From the NCBI RefSeq assembly GCF_023498005.1, contig NZ_CP097289.1, positions 7,688,001 through 7,752,000 of the forward strand: a stretch of 64,000 nucleotides of DNA, given 5' to 3'. The position numbers were made by a program, and so were the translations under genes. The first letter of the stretch is position 1. Each line of letters begins with the position of its first letter. Under the pieces are notes generated by a model. That model saw nothing but the letters and a program-made list of their open reading frames with translations, was not told where the DNA came from and did no database searches. Source of the stretch: Streptomyces durmitorensis (lineage in GTDB: Bacteria; Actinomycetota; Actinomycetes; Streptomycetales; Streptomycetaceae). Positions 1-9,652 of this stretch are shown one piece after another.

Positions 1-148
1 ATGTCCGGCAGATGGCTTTCCTCCCCTGCCCACACCGGTGATACCCGGGCCGTTTGCGCTGTACGCAGCCCGGAGACAACAGAGGTACAGGGCCCCGGAA
101 TTGACCGGCCCGAAGCGGGGATTCACTGGTTCGGAAGGCTCGTTGCAC

Positions 149-715
149 ATGGCGCTCGCGCAGCCCGAAAAGGGTGGGCTGCTGCCCGAGCGGATCGCAC
201 CGCCGCGCGGCACACTCGCCACCACCGCCTGCATGGAGACCCTTCAGGTGGGTTATCTGCACGCCGTCGCCGCCGCGGCGGGGTGCTCGCTCTCGCAGCC
301 CTTCCCGGACAACGGGATCGACTGGCACGTCAGCCACAGCGCCCCCGGGCACACGGTCGACGACGAAGTCACCATCAAGGTGCAGCTCAAGTGCACGTAC
401 CAGATACCGCCGAACCCCCCGGGCGCCGCCTTCTCCTTCACGCTCGACAACCCGCACCTGGAGAAGCTCGCCCGGACCCCGGTCGCGGTGCACAAGATCC
501 TGGTCGTGATGCTCGTGCCCCGGTCGCAGGACGACTGGCTGCGCGCGAGCCACGACCGGCTCGACCTGCGGCACTGCTGCTACTGGACCAACCTCGCCGG
601 ACACCAGGTGACCGGCCGGCGCAGGACCACCGTGCGCGTCCCGACCTCGCGGATCTTCGACGACAGGGCCCTCTGCGAGATCATGACGCGGGTCGGGACG
701 GGAGGGAGACCCTGA
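149..715 (+). CDS. DUF4365 domain protein
   Basis: Protein of 188 residues that I assign to the DUF4365 family from the central pattern (GIDWHVSH, then a beta-rich stretch with VTIKVQLKCTYQ and HKILVVMLVP). The family has a nuclease-like fold but no agreed function. The frame is open upstream to position 38, but the ATG at 149 has a GGAAGG ribosome site at the right spacing, so I choose it. Its TGA overlaps the ATG of the next gene, so the two are probably co-translated. No signal peptide or membrane segment is seen. Confidence 0.75.
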   Translation: MALAQPEKGGLLPERIAPPRGTLATTACMETLQVGYLHAVAAAAGCSLSQPFPDNGIDWHVSHSAPGHTVDDEVTIKVQLKCTYQIPPNPPGAAFSFTLDNPHLEKLARTPVAVHKILVVMLVPRSQDDWLRASHDRLDLRHCCYWTNLAGHQVTGRRRTTVRVPTSRIFDDRALCEIMTRVGTGGRP

Positions 716-1944
716 TGCACCGCCCGATCGAAGAGCCGCTACGTTCCGTTCGCCCGCACCCCGTTGAAGCCGCGGGCGCCTGGGCCGATCCGCTGGGTCC
801 GCTCGACCCCGCGCAGGTCGACCCCGCCGTGCTCGGCGCGCTGCTGGACCGGCACGGCTGGCACCGGCGCGGGGGAGCGGCGGGGCGCTACGCCCGCTGG
901 AGCCCTCCGGGACCCGGCGGCTCCGGCACGAGTCTGCTCGTGCCGGAGAGCAGGGCCTTCCCCGACTGCGAGGACCTGCTGGGCGAGGCGCTCACCGCGC
1001 TGTCGCGCAGTGCGTCGCCGTCCGCGCGTGACGTGCTCGTCGGGCTCACCGTGCCCAGCGACGAGATCCGCTGGTGGCGGGATGTCCCGCTGGGTCCCGC
1101 GGGCGCCGCGACCTGGACGGCGGAGGAGCAACTGCGGGCGGCGGCACGGCAGATGCTGCTCGCGGGAGCCCTCGCGGCGCGCGGCCGTGCCGGGTACTAC
1201 GGGGCGCGGCACCGTGGGCCCGCCGCCGCTTCCCTGGAGAGCGTCCTGGTCGGGCCCGCTCCCGGTGGGCGCCAGCTCACCGCGTTCGTGCCCGTCCTGA
1301 CCGGGCGCCTGATCGCGGTGCGGCTGCACCAGGCGCTGTACGCGGTCCGCGAGGCCGTCGACTACCAACGCGCCACCGGTGGCATGGACGCCTTCGACGG
1401 TGCCGTGGAGGCGGGCGTCAGCCATGAGCTGACCGAGGCCGTCGTGGCCCTGGTGCGGGGCACGGAAGGGGCGCGGATCGCCGTGGAGTGGGCGCCGGCC
1501 GCCGGGGTGCCCGAGGGGTGCGCCGTCGATGCGGAGCCCGTCGAGTTCTCGCCCGGTGACCTGACGGTGCTGCGGGAGGCGAGCGCCCGCTATCTGCGGG
1601 ACGAGCCTGCGATGCCGGTGCGGATCACGGGGGCCGTGGTGCGGATGCGGCGGTCGGGGCCGCGGGGTGAGGGCACCGTGCGGGTGCGGGTGCTCGCAGG
1701 GGCGGACGTCCCCCACGTACGCATGACCCTCGACGAGGAGTCGTACCGCATCGCGGGCCATGCCCACCTCGTGGGCCTTCCGATCCGGGTGCACGGGCGC
1801 CTGGAGAGCCGGGGCGGGTTCCGGCGGCTCACCGGGGCCTGTGGAGTGGTGCCGGTGCAGGTGGACGACGCGGAGAAGGACCGCCTGATGAAGTCCCTCC
1901 AGGAGAATCTCGACTTCTTCGAGGAGGCGTGCAGCGGCGACTAG
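715..1944 (+). CDS. Conserved hypothetical protein, 409 aa
   Basis: I do not recognise a family. The reading frame is open back to the window edge, but the ATG at 715 overlaps the stop of the DUF4365 gene (TGATG), which is the normal coupled start in this genome, and upstream codons overlap the real gene there. The protein is soluble, Ala/Arg/Gly rich in the first half, with a C-terminal beta-rich part (roughly residues 300-385, with [20 protein letters not shown] and [10 protein letters not shown]) that reads like an OB-type or barrel domain followed by an acidic helix. It probably works with the DUF4365 protein; that is inference from coupling only. Confidence 0.7.
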   Translation: MHRPIEEPLRSVRPHPVEAAGAWADPLGPLDPAQVDPAVLGALLDRHGWHRRGGAAGRYARWSPPGPGGSGTSLLVPESRAFPDCEDLLGEALTALSRSASPSARDVLVGLTVPSDEIRWWRDVPLGPAGAATWTAEEQLRAAARQMLLAGALAARGRAGYYGARHRGPAAASLESVLVGPAPGGRQLTAFVPVLTGRLIAVRLHQALYAVREAVDYQRATGGMDAFDGAVEAGVSHELTEAVVALVRGTEGARIAVEWAPAAGVPEGCAVDAEPVEFSPGDLTVLREASARYLRDEPAMPVRITGAVVRMRRSGPRGEGTVRVRVLAGADVPHVRMTLDEESYRIAGHAHLVGLPIRVHGRLESRGGFRRLTGACGVVPVQVDDAEKDRLMKSLQENLDFFEEACSGD

Positions 1945-2074
1945 GGGCGCCTGGGGCGGGTGCGGCCGGGGCCGGGGAGACAACCGTTTCGCGATGGGCG
2001 CCCCCGGCTCGGTACGATTCGTTTCGCGCGCAGGAGCAGATCTGCCGCGACCCCCTTCAGGTAGGAGAAGACCG

Positions 2075-4051
2075 GTGTCAGACGTCCGTGTGATCATCCA
2101 ACGCGATTCCGAGCGGGAAGAGCGCGTGGTGACGACGGGCACTACGGCCGCCGAACTCTTCGCCGGTGAGCGCACCATCGTCGCCGCCCGTGTGGCCGGC
2201 GAGCTGAAGGACCTCGCGTACGCCGTGCAGGACGGCGAGGAGGTCGAGCCGGTCGAGATCTCCTCCGAGGACGGCCTGAACATCCTGCGCCACTCCACCG
2301 CGCACGTGATGGCGCAGGCCGTGCAGGAGCTCTTCCCCGAGGCCAAGCTGGGCATCGGCCCGCCGGTCCAGAACGGCTTCTACTACGACTTCGACGTCGA
2401 GAAGCCGTTCACGCCCGAGGATCTCAAGGCCATCGAGAAGAAGATGCAGGAGATCCAGAAGCGCGGTCAGCGCTTCTCGCGCCGCGTCGTCACCGACGAG
2501 GCCGCCCGCGAGGAGCTCGCCGACGAGCCGTACAAGCTGGAGCTCATCGGCATCAAGGGCTCCGCGTCCAGCGACGACGGCGCGGACGTCGAGGTGGGCG
2601 GCGGCGAGCTGACCATCTACGACAACCTCGACCCGAAGACCGGCGACCTGTGCTGGAAGGACCTCTGCCGCGGTCCCCACCTGCCCACCACCCGCAACAT
2701 CCCGGCGTTCAAGCTGATGCGCAACGCCGCGGCGTACTGGCGCGGCAGCGAGAAGAACCCGATGCTCCAGCGCATCTACGGCACCGCCTGGCCCACCAAG
2801 GACGAGCTCAAGGCCCACCTGGAGTTCCTCGCCGAGGCCGAGAAGCGCGACCACCGCAAGCTCGGCAGCGAGCTGGACCTCTTCTCCATCCCGGAGCAGA
2901 TCGGCTCGGGCCTCGCGGTCTTCCACCCCAAGGGCGGCATCATCCGCCGGGTCATGGAGGACTACTCGCGGCGCCGTCACGAGGAGGAGGGGTACGAGTT
3001 CGTCTACACCCCGCACGCCACGAAGGGGAAGCTCTTCGAGACCTCGGGCCACCTGGACTGGTACGCCGACGGCATGTACCCGCCCATGCAGCTCGACGAG
3101 GGCGTGGACTACTACCTCAAGCCCATGAACTGCCCGATGCACAACCTGATCTTCGATGCGCGCGGGCGTTCCTACCGTGAACTGCCGCTGCGCCTCTTCG
3201 AGTTCGGCACGGTGTACCGCTACGAGAAGTCCGGCGTCGTGCACGGCCTGACCCGTGCCCGCGGCTTCACCCAGGACGACGCGCACATCTACTGCACCAA
3301 GGAGCAGATGGCGGAGGAGCTCGACAAGACGCTCACCTTCGTCCTGAACCTCCTGCGTGACTACGGCCTGACCGACTTCTACCTGGAGCTCTCCACCAAG
3401 GACCCGGAGAAGTTCGTCGGCTCGGACGAGATCTGGGAAGAGGCCACCGCGACGCTGCAGCAGGTCGCCGAGAAGCAGGGCCTCCCGCTGGTCCCCGACC
3501 CGGGCGGCGCCGCCTTCTACGGCCCGAAGATCTCCGTGCAGTGCAAGGACGCCATCGGCCGCACCTGGCAGATGTCGACCGTGCAGCTCGACTTCAACCT
3601 GCCGGAGCGCTTCAACCTCGAGTACACCTCGCCGGACGGCAGCAAGCAGCGTCCGGTGATGATCCACCGCGCGCTCTTCGGGTCCATCGAGCGGTTCTTC
3701 GCCGTGCTCCTCGAGCACTACGCGGGCGCGATGCCGCCGTGGCTGGCCCCGGTCCAGGCGGTGGGCATCCCCGTCGGGGACGCGCACATCCCCTACCTCC
3801 AGGAGTTCGCGGCCGAGGCCAAGAAGAAGGGCCTGCGGGTCGAGGTGGACGCCTCGTCGGACCGCATGCAGAAGAAGATCAGGACGCAGCAGAAGCTGAA
3901 GGTCCCCTTCATGATCATCGTCGGCGACGACGACATGAACGCGGGCACGATCTCCTTCCGCTACCGCGACGGCTCGCAGGAGAACGGCATCCCGCGCGAC
4001 CAGGCGCTCGCCAAGCTCCTCGACGTGGTGGAGAGCCGCGAGCAGGTCTGA
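2075..4051 (+). CDS. thrS: Threonine--tRNA ligase
   Basis: Class II aminoacyl-tRNA synthetase that charges tRNA-Thr in the cytoplasm. 658 residues, full length. In order: N-terminal TGS domain ([10 protein letters not shown]...), the editing/SAD region with [10 protein letters not shown], the catalytic core with the zinc-binding motif KPMNCPMHN and motif 2 [12 protein letters not shown], and the C-terminal anticodon domain. The GTG at 2075 is chosen because GGAG lies 8 nt upstream; the frame is open to 1994 but that extension is Arg/Pro-rich and not family-like. A TACGAT -10 box at 2013-2018 may start the transcript. I saw no T-box in the 130 nt before the gene. Confidence 0.97.
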   Translation: MSDVRVIIQRDSEREERVVTTGTTAAELFAGERTIVAARVAGELKDLAYAVQDGEEVEPVEISSEDGLNILRHSTAHVMAQAVQELFPEAKLGIGPPVQNGFYYDFDVEKPFTPEDLKAIEKKMQEIQKRGQRFSRRVVTDEAAREELADEPYKLELIGIKGSASSDDGADVEVGGGELTIYDNLDPKTGDLCWKDLCRGPHLPTTRNIPAFKLMRNAAAYWRGSEKNPMLQRIYGTAWPTKDELKAHLEFLAEAEKRDHRKLGSELDLFSIPEQIGSGLAVFHPKGGIIRRVMEDYSRRRHEEEGYEFVYTPHATKGKLFETSGHLDWYADGMYPPMQLDEGVDYYLKPMNCPMHNLIFDARGRSYRELPLRLFEFGTVYRYEKSGVVHGLTRARGFTQDDAHIYCTKEQMAEELDKTLTFVLNLLRDYGLTDFYLELSTKDPEKFVGSDEIWEEATATLQQVAEKQGLPLVPDPGGAAFYGPKISVQCKDAIGRTWQMSTVQLDFNLPERFNLEYTSPDGSKQRPVMIHRALFGSIERFFAVLLEHYAGAMPPWLAPVQAVGIPVGDAHIPYLQEFAAEAKKKGLRVEVDASSDRMQKKIRTQQKLKVPFMIIVGDDDMNAGTISFRYRDGSQENGIPRDQALAKLLDVVESREQV

Positions 4052-4076
4052 TCCGTCCCCGCCCGCGCGGGGGTCG

Positions 4077-4107
4077 GGCCCCCGGGACGTTCACCGTCCC
4101 GGGGGCC
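4077..4107. terminator. Bidirectional stem-loop between thrS and the potassium channel gene
   Basis: Perfect 13-bp inverted repeat (4077-4089 with 4095-4107, GGCCCCCGGGACG) around a 5-nt loop. It lies 25 nt after thrS and covers the last codons of the converging channel gene, so it probably terminates both transcripts. Confidence 0.8.
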
Positions 4108-4753
4108 TCTCGTCGTCCTCCCGCGCGAACACCTGCAACAGCCACGACGAGAACGCTCCCGTCACCGCGCCGAGCAGCGCGAGGCCGCAGAGCATCACGC
4201 CGACCGCGATCAGCCGCCCCAGCGGCGTCACGGGCGTCTCGTCGCCGTAGCCCACGGTCGCGAGCGTGGCCGATGCCCACCACGCCGCGTCCCCGAACGT
4301 GCGGATCGTGGCGCCCCGCGCCGCGTGCTCCTGCTGATAGACGGCCAGCGCCCCGGTGAAGCCGAGGAGCAGCGCCGAGAGACCGGCGTACGTGACCACG
4401 CGCGCGTGCAGCGCGAGACGCGGCTTCCCGTGCCTGCGCTGGACCGCTTCGTAGACGTGCACGACGCGCAGCGGCCGCAGCAGGGGCAGGACGAGGACGA
4501 GGGTGTCCAGCCAGTGGCCGCGTACGAAGCGCAGTCCCTGCCCGCTCAGCCGCCACCGCACCGCGTAGTCCACGGCGAACGCGGCCCAGGCCGCGAAGAT
4601 CACCGCGAGACAGACGCCGCGCCCTGCCCCGGGCAGCCCGGAGGCCAGGACCAGCACCGCGTACGCGGCGAGGTAGAGCAGCGACGCCACGGCCAGCGGC
4701 GCCTCCGTGCGGTTCTCCCAGCGTGCCTGACGGCTGTCATGGGTCATCTGCAC
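4091..4753 (-). CDS. Voltage-gated-type potassium channel
   Basis: Membrane protein of 220 residues with the potassium selectivity filter TVGYGD near residue 168, preceded by a pore helix (WWASATLATVGYGD). About six hydrophobic segments can be read, and the segment RGHWLDTLVLVLPLLRPLRVVHVYE has the arginine-spaced look of an S4 helix, so this is a six-helix channel rather than a two-helix one. It would conduct potassium across the cell membrane. Start is GTG at 4753 or ATG at 4749-4747 two codons later; neither has a strong ribosome site. It converges on thrS. Confidence 0.85.
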   Translation of the reverse strand: MQMTHDSRQARWENRTEAPLAVASLLYLAAYAVLVLASGLPGAGRGVCLAVIFAAWAAFAVDYAVRWRLSGQGLRFVRGHWLDTLVLVLPLLRPLRVVHVYEAVQRRHGKPRLALHARVVTYAGLSALLLGFTGALAVYQQEHAARGATIRTFGDAAWWASATLATVGYGDETPVTPLGRLIAVGVMLCGLALLGAVTGAFSSWLLQVFAREDDERPPGR

Positions 4754-4813
4754 AGCTTCGCGGTGCTGCGCCCGGCGGGCGCCCCGCCGACACGCTTCGA
4801 TCGGGCTAAGTCA

Positions 4814-4819
4814 TATGCT
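4814..4819 (+). promoter_or_regulatory. -10 box of a leaderless promoter for the HIT gene
   Basis: TATGCT placed so that transcription would begin at about 4826-4827, the first base of the ATG chosen for the next gene, which has no ribosome site. No convincing -35 is seen. Confidence 0.45.
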
Positions 4820-4826
4820 GCACTGC

Positions 4827-5378
4827 ATGACGAGTGAGCCGGAGCAGCAGATCGGAGTGGGGACGCAGGACGCGTTCCAGCGCCTGTGGACGCCCCACCG
4901 GATGGCGTACATCCAGGGCGAGAACAAGCCGAGCGGTCCGGGCGCCGACGACGGCTGTCCCTTCTGCTCCATCCCGGCCAAATCCGACGAGGACGGTCTG
5001 GTCGTCGCGCGCGGCGAGCAGGTGTACGCGGTGCTCAACCTCTACCCGTACAACGGCGGCCACTTGATGGTCGTGCCCTACCGCCACGTCGCCGACTACA
5101 CGGAGCTGACCGCCCTCGAGACGGCCGAGCTCGCCGAGGTCACCAAGCAGGCCATGACGGCGCTGCGCGCCGCGTCCGGGGCGCACGGCTTCAACATCGG
5201 CATGAACCAGGGCACGGTGGCGGGGGCCGGCATCGCCGCGCATCTGCATCAGCACCTCGTGCCGCGCTGGGGCGGGGACACGAACTTCATGCCGGTCGTC
5301 GGCCACACGAAGGTGCTGCCGCAGCTGCTCGCGGACACCCGCAAGATGCTGGCCGACGCCTGGCCCGCCGCGCGCTAG
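4827..5378 (+). CDS. HIT-family protein, Ap4A phosphorylase type
   Basis: Nucleotide hydrolase/phosphorylase of the histidine triad family, 183 residues. The catalytic motif reads HLHQHLVPRW near residue 142; the upstream CPFC pair is also typical. The actinobacterial orthologue next to thrS and pgsA (Rv2613c in Mycobacterium tuberculosis) is an Ap4A phosphorylase, so this probably degrades diadenosine tetraphosphate, a by-product of tRNA synthetases. An in-frame ATG at 4815 is an alternative, but the -10 box overlaps it, which favours 4827. Confidence 0.9.
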   Translation: MTSEPEQQIGVGTQDAFQRLWTPHRMAYIQGENKPSGPGADDGCPFCSIPAKSDEDGLVVARGEQVYAVLNLYPYNGGHLMVVPYRHVADYTELTALETAELAEVTKQAMTALRAASGAHGFNIGMNQGTVAGAGIAAHLHQHLVPRWGGDTNFMPVVGHTKVLPQLLADTRKMLADAWPAAR

Positions 5379-5384
5379 GGCGCC

Positions 5385-7103
5385 TCACGCGTCGTACACG
5401 TCCGCCTTCCTCGGCATCGGGTCCTGGACCAGTCCGCTGAGGAGGCCGGAGCGGTTGCCGAACTTCTCCGTGTCGACGCCGTTCTCCTCGAGCACCTTGA
5501 TGGCCGCCGAGTGCACCACGCGCAGCACCGGTGTGGCCGCGCGCAGGGCGTCGTCGGCCATGAAGCGGTGCCGCCAGGGCTTGTCCGCCCAGGCGTGCCG
5601 CAGGCCGAAGGGCTCGGGCAGGACCAGCTTGCCGCCGAGGTGGTCCAGGATCGGCGGATACCACGTGAAGGGGGCGCGCACCGCGAGGCGAACGACCTCG
5701 TCGGCGTCGACCAGCGGCAGTTTGCGCTCGGTGGTCTCCCAGAACTTGATGGGCTTGGAGACCTTCTTCACCTTGGGGTCGGGCTTGCTGGTGAACAGCG
5801 AGTGGACCGGTCCGAGCGCGTGGCCGGTGACCTCGATGCGCAGCGTCTCGTGCAGGACGGTCACCGTGATCAGCATCGTGATGACCAACTGGCCGTCCCA
5901 CAGCGTGAACTGGACCCCCAGATAGTGCCGGTTGCCGCTGCCGAACTGCTGCTCGTTGCAGATCCGCTGTATCTCGTGGCCGCGGACCTGGAAGGCCTCG
6001 ACCTCCGTGCCGCTGGGGCGCGAGACCGCCTTCGCGTTCTCCCCGATGGGGGAGACGATCCAGTGCTTTATCGACGGCGTCGGGAAGCCGCCGGTGTGCA
6101 GCGGGCCGCGCTCCAGGAGCCGCAGCTGGTCGTGCACCGCGCGTATGACGTCCCAGCTGCGGAAGGGGTGGATCTCCGTGCCTTCCTTGCTGGAGACCAG
6201 CTCCTCGGCGAGCTGCCAGCTGCCCCAGCGCGTGCCCATGCCCAGTATTCCCTTGGGGCCGGCGTAGAAGACCGAGTTGCTCTGCTGCTCGGCCGACAGG
6301 CGCGCGAGGCCCTGACGGAGCTGCTCGGCGGCCGTCTCACCCGGGCTGCCCGGCACCGCCTCGGGGATCTTGGCGCCGATGCCGCCGCCGGAGAGCAGGC
6401 TCCCCCAGCGGTCGCGCAGGTCCCTCGCGGTGCGCTCGGCGATCATCTTGGCCCAGAACCAGCCCAGTACGGGGACGACGATGGCCGCGCGGATGTACCA
6501 GCCAAGAAGGCCGTCGACCGGCAGCTTGACGAGGAAGATCACGGCGAGGACGCCGATGGCGACCATGGCGGCCGTGGCGATCGCGCTCGCCCGCTTGTTG
6601 TCCCGCTTGACGACCGCCTGCTTGACGGTGAAGAGCAGCAGCCAGACCAGGAGTCCGGGCAGGAAGAGCAGCCCGCACAGCACCATCACGACGGTGAGCC
6701 AGCGGTCGCGCTCCTTGCGGATGTTGTTCGCGGCGAGGCAGTGCTCGACGATCGACTGCGGTTCCATGCCGAAGGACTGGATGAGCGGCTTGCGGGCGCC
6801 GCCGAGCATCCGCACCTGCACGGCCCGCGCGAACGCCTCGCCCAGATTCGGCGCGAAGAGCGACCAAAGGCCGTCCTTCACCTCGGACTTGTGCCATTCG
6901 TTGTTGGCGTCGAGGATCTTCGCGGCCTTGTCGTCGCGGTACGCGGCCGACGCCAGGGCGTGGGTCGCCGCCGTCTGCCCCGCGGCCCCGGACAACGGGA
7001 CCTGGGCCCCGGGCCTGAAGTCGAATACGTCATCCGCCACTGCCGCCCCCAACGCCGCAAAACCTTCGCTGCTGCGGCTCTTCCCGACTTCCCTGCCCGG
7101 CAC
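5385..7103 (-). CDS. Conserved membrane protein of unknown function, 572 aa
   Basis: I do not recognise a family. The N-terminal 135 residues are soluble; three hydrophobic segments follow at about 136-160, 173-193 and 199-219, separated by a basic loop (KQAVVKRDNKRAS); the remaining 350 residues are soluble and mixed alpha/beta. No catalytic motif is obvious. The GTG start at 7103 has only a weak AACAGG site; a GTG near residue 22 preceded by a run of G is an alternative. It ends 6 nt from the converging HIT gene and lies 83 nt downstream of the EF-G-like gene on the same strand, with a hairpin between them. Confidence 0.75.
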   Translation of the reverse strand: MPGREVGKSRSSEGFAALGAAVADDVFDFRPGAQVPLSGAAGQTAATHALASAAYRDDKAAKILDANNEWHKSEVKDGLWSLFAPNLGEAFARAVQVRMLGGARKPLIQSFGMEPQSIVEHCLAANNIRKERDRWLTVVMVLCGLLFLPGLLVWLLLFTVKQAVVKRDNKRASAIATAAMVAIGVLAVIFLVKLPVDGLLGWYIRAAIVVPVLGWFWAKMIAERTARDLRDRWGSLLSGGGIGAKIPEAVPGSPGETAAEQLRQGLARLSAEQQSNSVFYAGPKGILGMGTRWGSWQLAEELVSSKEGTEIHPFRSWDVIRAVHDQLRLLERGPLHTGGFPTPSIKHWIVSPIGENAKAVSRPSGTEVEAFQVRGHEIQRICNEQQFGSGNRHYLGVQFTLWDGQLVITMLITVTVLHETLRIEVTGHALGPVHSLFTSKPDPKVKKVSKPIKFWETTERKLPLVDADEVVRLAVRAPFTWYPPILDHLGGKLVLPEPFGLRHAWADKPWRHRFMADDALRAATPVLRVVHSAAIKVLEENGVDTEKFGNRSGLLSGLVQDPMPRKADVYDA

Positions 7104-7143
7104 ACCTGTTGATCAGGTCATCAGCGTATCGGTGCGCACCGAC

Positions 7144-7178
7144 ATCCGGCAGGGCGCATCCGGTGCACCCTGCCGGAT
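7144..7178 (-). terminator. Stem-loop after the EF-G-like gene
   Basis: Inverted repeat with an 11-bp stem (ATCCGGCAGGG against CCCTGCCGGAT) plus two more pairs after a mismatch. It lies just beyond the stop of the EF-G-like gene and before the start of the membrane protein gene, so those two are probably separate transcripts. Confidence 0.65.
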
Positions 7179-7186
7179 CCGATCAA

Positions 7187-9394
7187 CTAGGAGACGTCCT
7201 GGGCCTGTTCACGGATCCTCTCGGAGAGCTGCGGAGGCATGGGCTCGTGGCGTGCGTACGTCCGGCTGAAGCGCGCGGTGCCCTGCGACAGGGACCGCAG
7301 GTCCACGGCATACCGCCCGATCTCGATCTCGGGCACCTCGGCCCGTACGAGCGTGCGCCCGCCGGGCGCCTGCTCGGTCCCGACCACCCGGCCGCGACGC
7401 CCCGAGAGGTCGCTCATCACCGCGCCCACATGGTCGTCGGCGACCAGGACCCGCACCTCGGCCACCGGCTCCAGGAGATGGATCCTGGCCTCGGCCGATG
7501 CCTCGCGCAGGGCGAGCGCGCCCGCCGTCTGGAACGCGGCGTCGGAGGAGTCCACCGAGTGCGCCTTGCCGTCGAGCAGCGTGATCCGTACGTCGATGAG
7601 GGGGTAGCCGGCGGCCACACCCCGCGCGGCCTGCGCCCGCACGCCCTTCTCGACGGACGGGATGAACTGCCGGGGCACGGCGCCGCCCACGACCTTGTCG
7701 ACGAACTCGATGCCGCTGCCGCCCGGCAGCGGTTCGACCTCGATCTCACAGATCGCGTACTGGCCGTGGCCGCCGGACTGCTTCACATGGCGGCCGCGTC
7801 CCCCCGACCTGCCCGCGAACGTCTCCCGGAGGGAGACCTTGTGGGTCACGACGTCGACCCGCACGCCGTACCGGCTGCGCAGCCGTTCCAGGGCGACGTC
7901 CGCGTGGGCCTCGCCCAGGCACCACAGGACCACCTGGTGGGTGTCCTGGTTCTGTTCCAGGCGCATCGTCGGGTCCTCGGCGACCAGGCGCGAGAGCCCC
8001 TGGGAGAGCTTGTCCTCGTCCGCCTTGCTGTGCGCCTGGATGGCGAGCGGCAGGAGCGGGTCGGGCATGTCCCAGGGCTCCATCAGGAGCGGATTGTCCT
8101 TGGCCGAGAGGGTGTCGCCCGTCTCGGCGCGGTTCAGCTTGGCGACGCAGGCCAGATCGCCCGCGATGCAGCGGGTGAGCGTGCGCTGCTGCTTGCCGAA
8201 GGGGGAGGAGAGAGCGCCGACGCGCTCGTCGACGTCGTGGTCCTCGTGGCCGCGGTCGGCAAGGCCGTGCCCGGAGACGTGCACGGTCTCGTCGGGGCGC
8301 AGGGTGCCGGAGAAGACGCGTACGAGCGAGACGCGCCCCACGTAGGGGTCGGACGCGGTCTTCACGACCTCGGCGACCAGCGGCCCGTCGGGGTCGCAGG
8401 TGAGCGCGGGCCGCGGCTTGCCGCCCGGTGTGGTGACGGCCGGCGCCGGGTGCTCCAGGGGGGTGGGGAAGCCGCCCGTGATCAGTTCGAGGAGCTCCAC
8501 CGTGCCGATGCCCTGCCGGGCGCCCTCGGCCGCGGGCGCCGCCGCGAGGACGGGGTGGAAGATGCCGCGCGCCACGGCCCGTTCCAGGTCGTCCACGAGT
8601 GTCTTGAAGTCGATGTCCTCGCCGCTGAGGTAACGGTCCATGAGGGACTCGTCCTCGCTCTCGGCGATGATCCCCTCGATCAGTTTGTTGCGTGCGTCCT
8701 CGATGAGCGGGAGCTGGTCGTCGCCCGGTTCGGACTCCTTGCGCTCGCCGGACGCGTAGTCGAAGATCCGCTGCGAGAGCAGCCCGACCAGGCCGGTCAC
8801 CGGTGCGTGCCCGTCAGGCCCCTCGGTCCCGTGCAGCGGCAGGTACAGCGGGAGCACGGCGTCGGGATCGTCGGCCCCGAACGCGTCGGCGCAGGTCCGC
8901 GTCATGTCGCTGAAGTCGGCGCGGGCCGCCTCCAGGTGCGTCACCACGATGGCCCGCGGCATGCCGACCGCCGCGCACTCCTCCCACACCATGCGGGTCG
9001 CGCCGGTGATGCCTTCTCTGCCCTCGGCCGCCGAAACGACGAAAAGGGCCGCGTCCGCCGCGCGCAGACCGGCCCTCAACTCGCCGACGAAATCGGCGTA
9101 CCCGGGGGTGTCCAGAAGATTGATCTTGAAGCCGCCCCATTCGACGGGGACCAGGGACAGCTGCACCGAGCGCTGCTGACGGTGCTCGATGTCGTCGTAG
9201 TCGGAGACGGCGGTGCCGTCCTCCACGCGGCCCGCGCGGTTCACCGCCCCCGCGGTCAGCGCGAGGGCCTCCACCAGAGTCGTCTTGCCCGATCCGCTGT
9301 GGCCGACCAGCACCACATTCCGTACGGACGCGGGGTGGTCGGCCGCTGTAGCCCTGCCGGCGGCTCCGGGGTGTGCGTTCGCCTTGTCGCCCAT
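7187..9394 (-). CDS. Elongation factor G-like GTPase
   Basis: 735-residue translational GTPase of the EF-G-like (EF-G2) class, not the main EF-G. The P-loop is GHSGSGKTT (residues 31-39) in place of AHIDAGKTT, G3 is DTPGYADF (from residue 95), and the switch I region is HRQQRSVQLS in place of the ERERGITI block. The G4 guanine-recognition motif NKxD is replaced by THLE (152-155). EF-G domains II to V follow and are full length. It stands alone, not in the str operon. The family binds GTP or GDP with unclear function. It is transcribed divergently from pgsA with 258 nt between them; no clear promoter was read there. Confidence 0.88.
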   Translation of the reverse strand: MGDKANAHPGAAGRATAADHPASVRNVVLVGHSGSGKTTLVEALALTAGAVNRAGRVEDGTAVSDYDDIEHRQQRSVQLSLVPVEWGGFKINLLDTPGYADFVGELRAGLRAADAALFVVSAAEGREGITGATRMVWEECAAVGMPRAIVVTHLEAARADFSDMTRTCADAFGADDPDAVLPLYLPLHGTEGPDGHAPVTGLVGLLSQRIFDYASGERKESEPGDDQLPLIEDARNKLIEGIIAESEDESLMDRYLSGEDIDFKTLVDDLERAVARGIFHPVLAAAPAAEGARQGIGTVELLELITGGFPTPLEHPAPAVTTPGGKPRPALTCDPDGPLVAEVVKTASDPYVGRVSLVRVFSGTLRPDETVHVSGHGLADRGHEDHDVDERVGALSSPFGKQQRTLTRCIAGDLACVAKLNRAETGDTLSAKDNPLLMEPWDMPDPLLPLAIQAHSKADEDKLSQGLSRLVAEDPTMRLEQNQDTHQVVLWCLGEAHADVALERLRSRYGVRVDVVTHKVSLRETFAGRSGGRGRHVKQSGGHGQYAICEIEVEPLPGGSGIEFVDKVVGGAVPRQFIPSVEKGVRAQAARGVAAGYPLIDVRITLLDGKAHSVDSSDAAFQTAGALALREASAEARIHLLEPVAEVRVLVADDHVGAVMSDLSGRRGRVVGTEQAPGGRTLVRAEVPEIEIGRYAVDLRSLSQGTARFSRTYARHEPMPPQLSERIREQAQDVS

Positions 9395-9652
9395 GCCTTG
9401 GCCTCCCGGTCACGTGCACGGTGAGGAGGCACCGCCCCCTCGGGGATGCTGGCTGCTCGCGGACATGCGGGGCCGTGTGCGGGTCGGCTCCGGCGACGCC
9501 CGCGGTGCTTTCGAGCTTTCCACTCGGGTCACTGTGCGTCCATACGTCGTACGCGATCGTGAGGGGGCGAGCCGGTCCGTCAAGGGCGTGACTACGATGG
9601 GCCAGCCGGTGGCCAACAGGGCCGCGCGGCTCACCGACCCCTCGGGAAGGCC

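Noticed and set aside
1..714. Upstream extension of the 409-residue gene to the window edge
   Set aside because: It overlaps the DUF4365 gene in another frame and has Arg/His-rich nonsense-like sequence; the ATG at 715 is coupled to the DUF4365 stop.
1945..2074. T-box leader before thrS
   Set aside because: Only 130 nt, with no T-box sequence or antiterminator; the gaps before hisS and alaS are too short.
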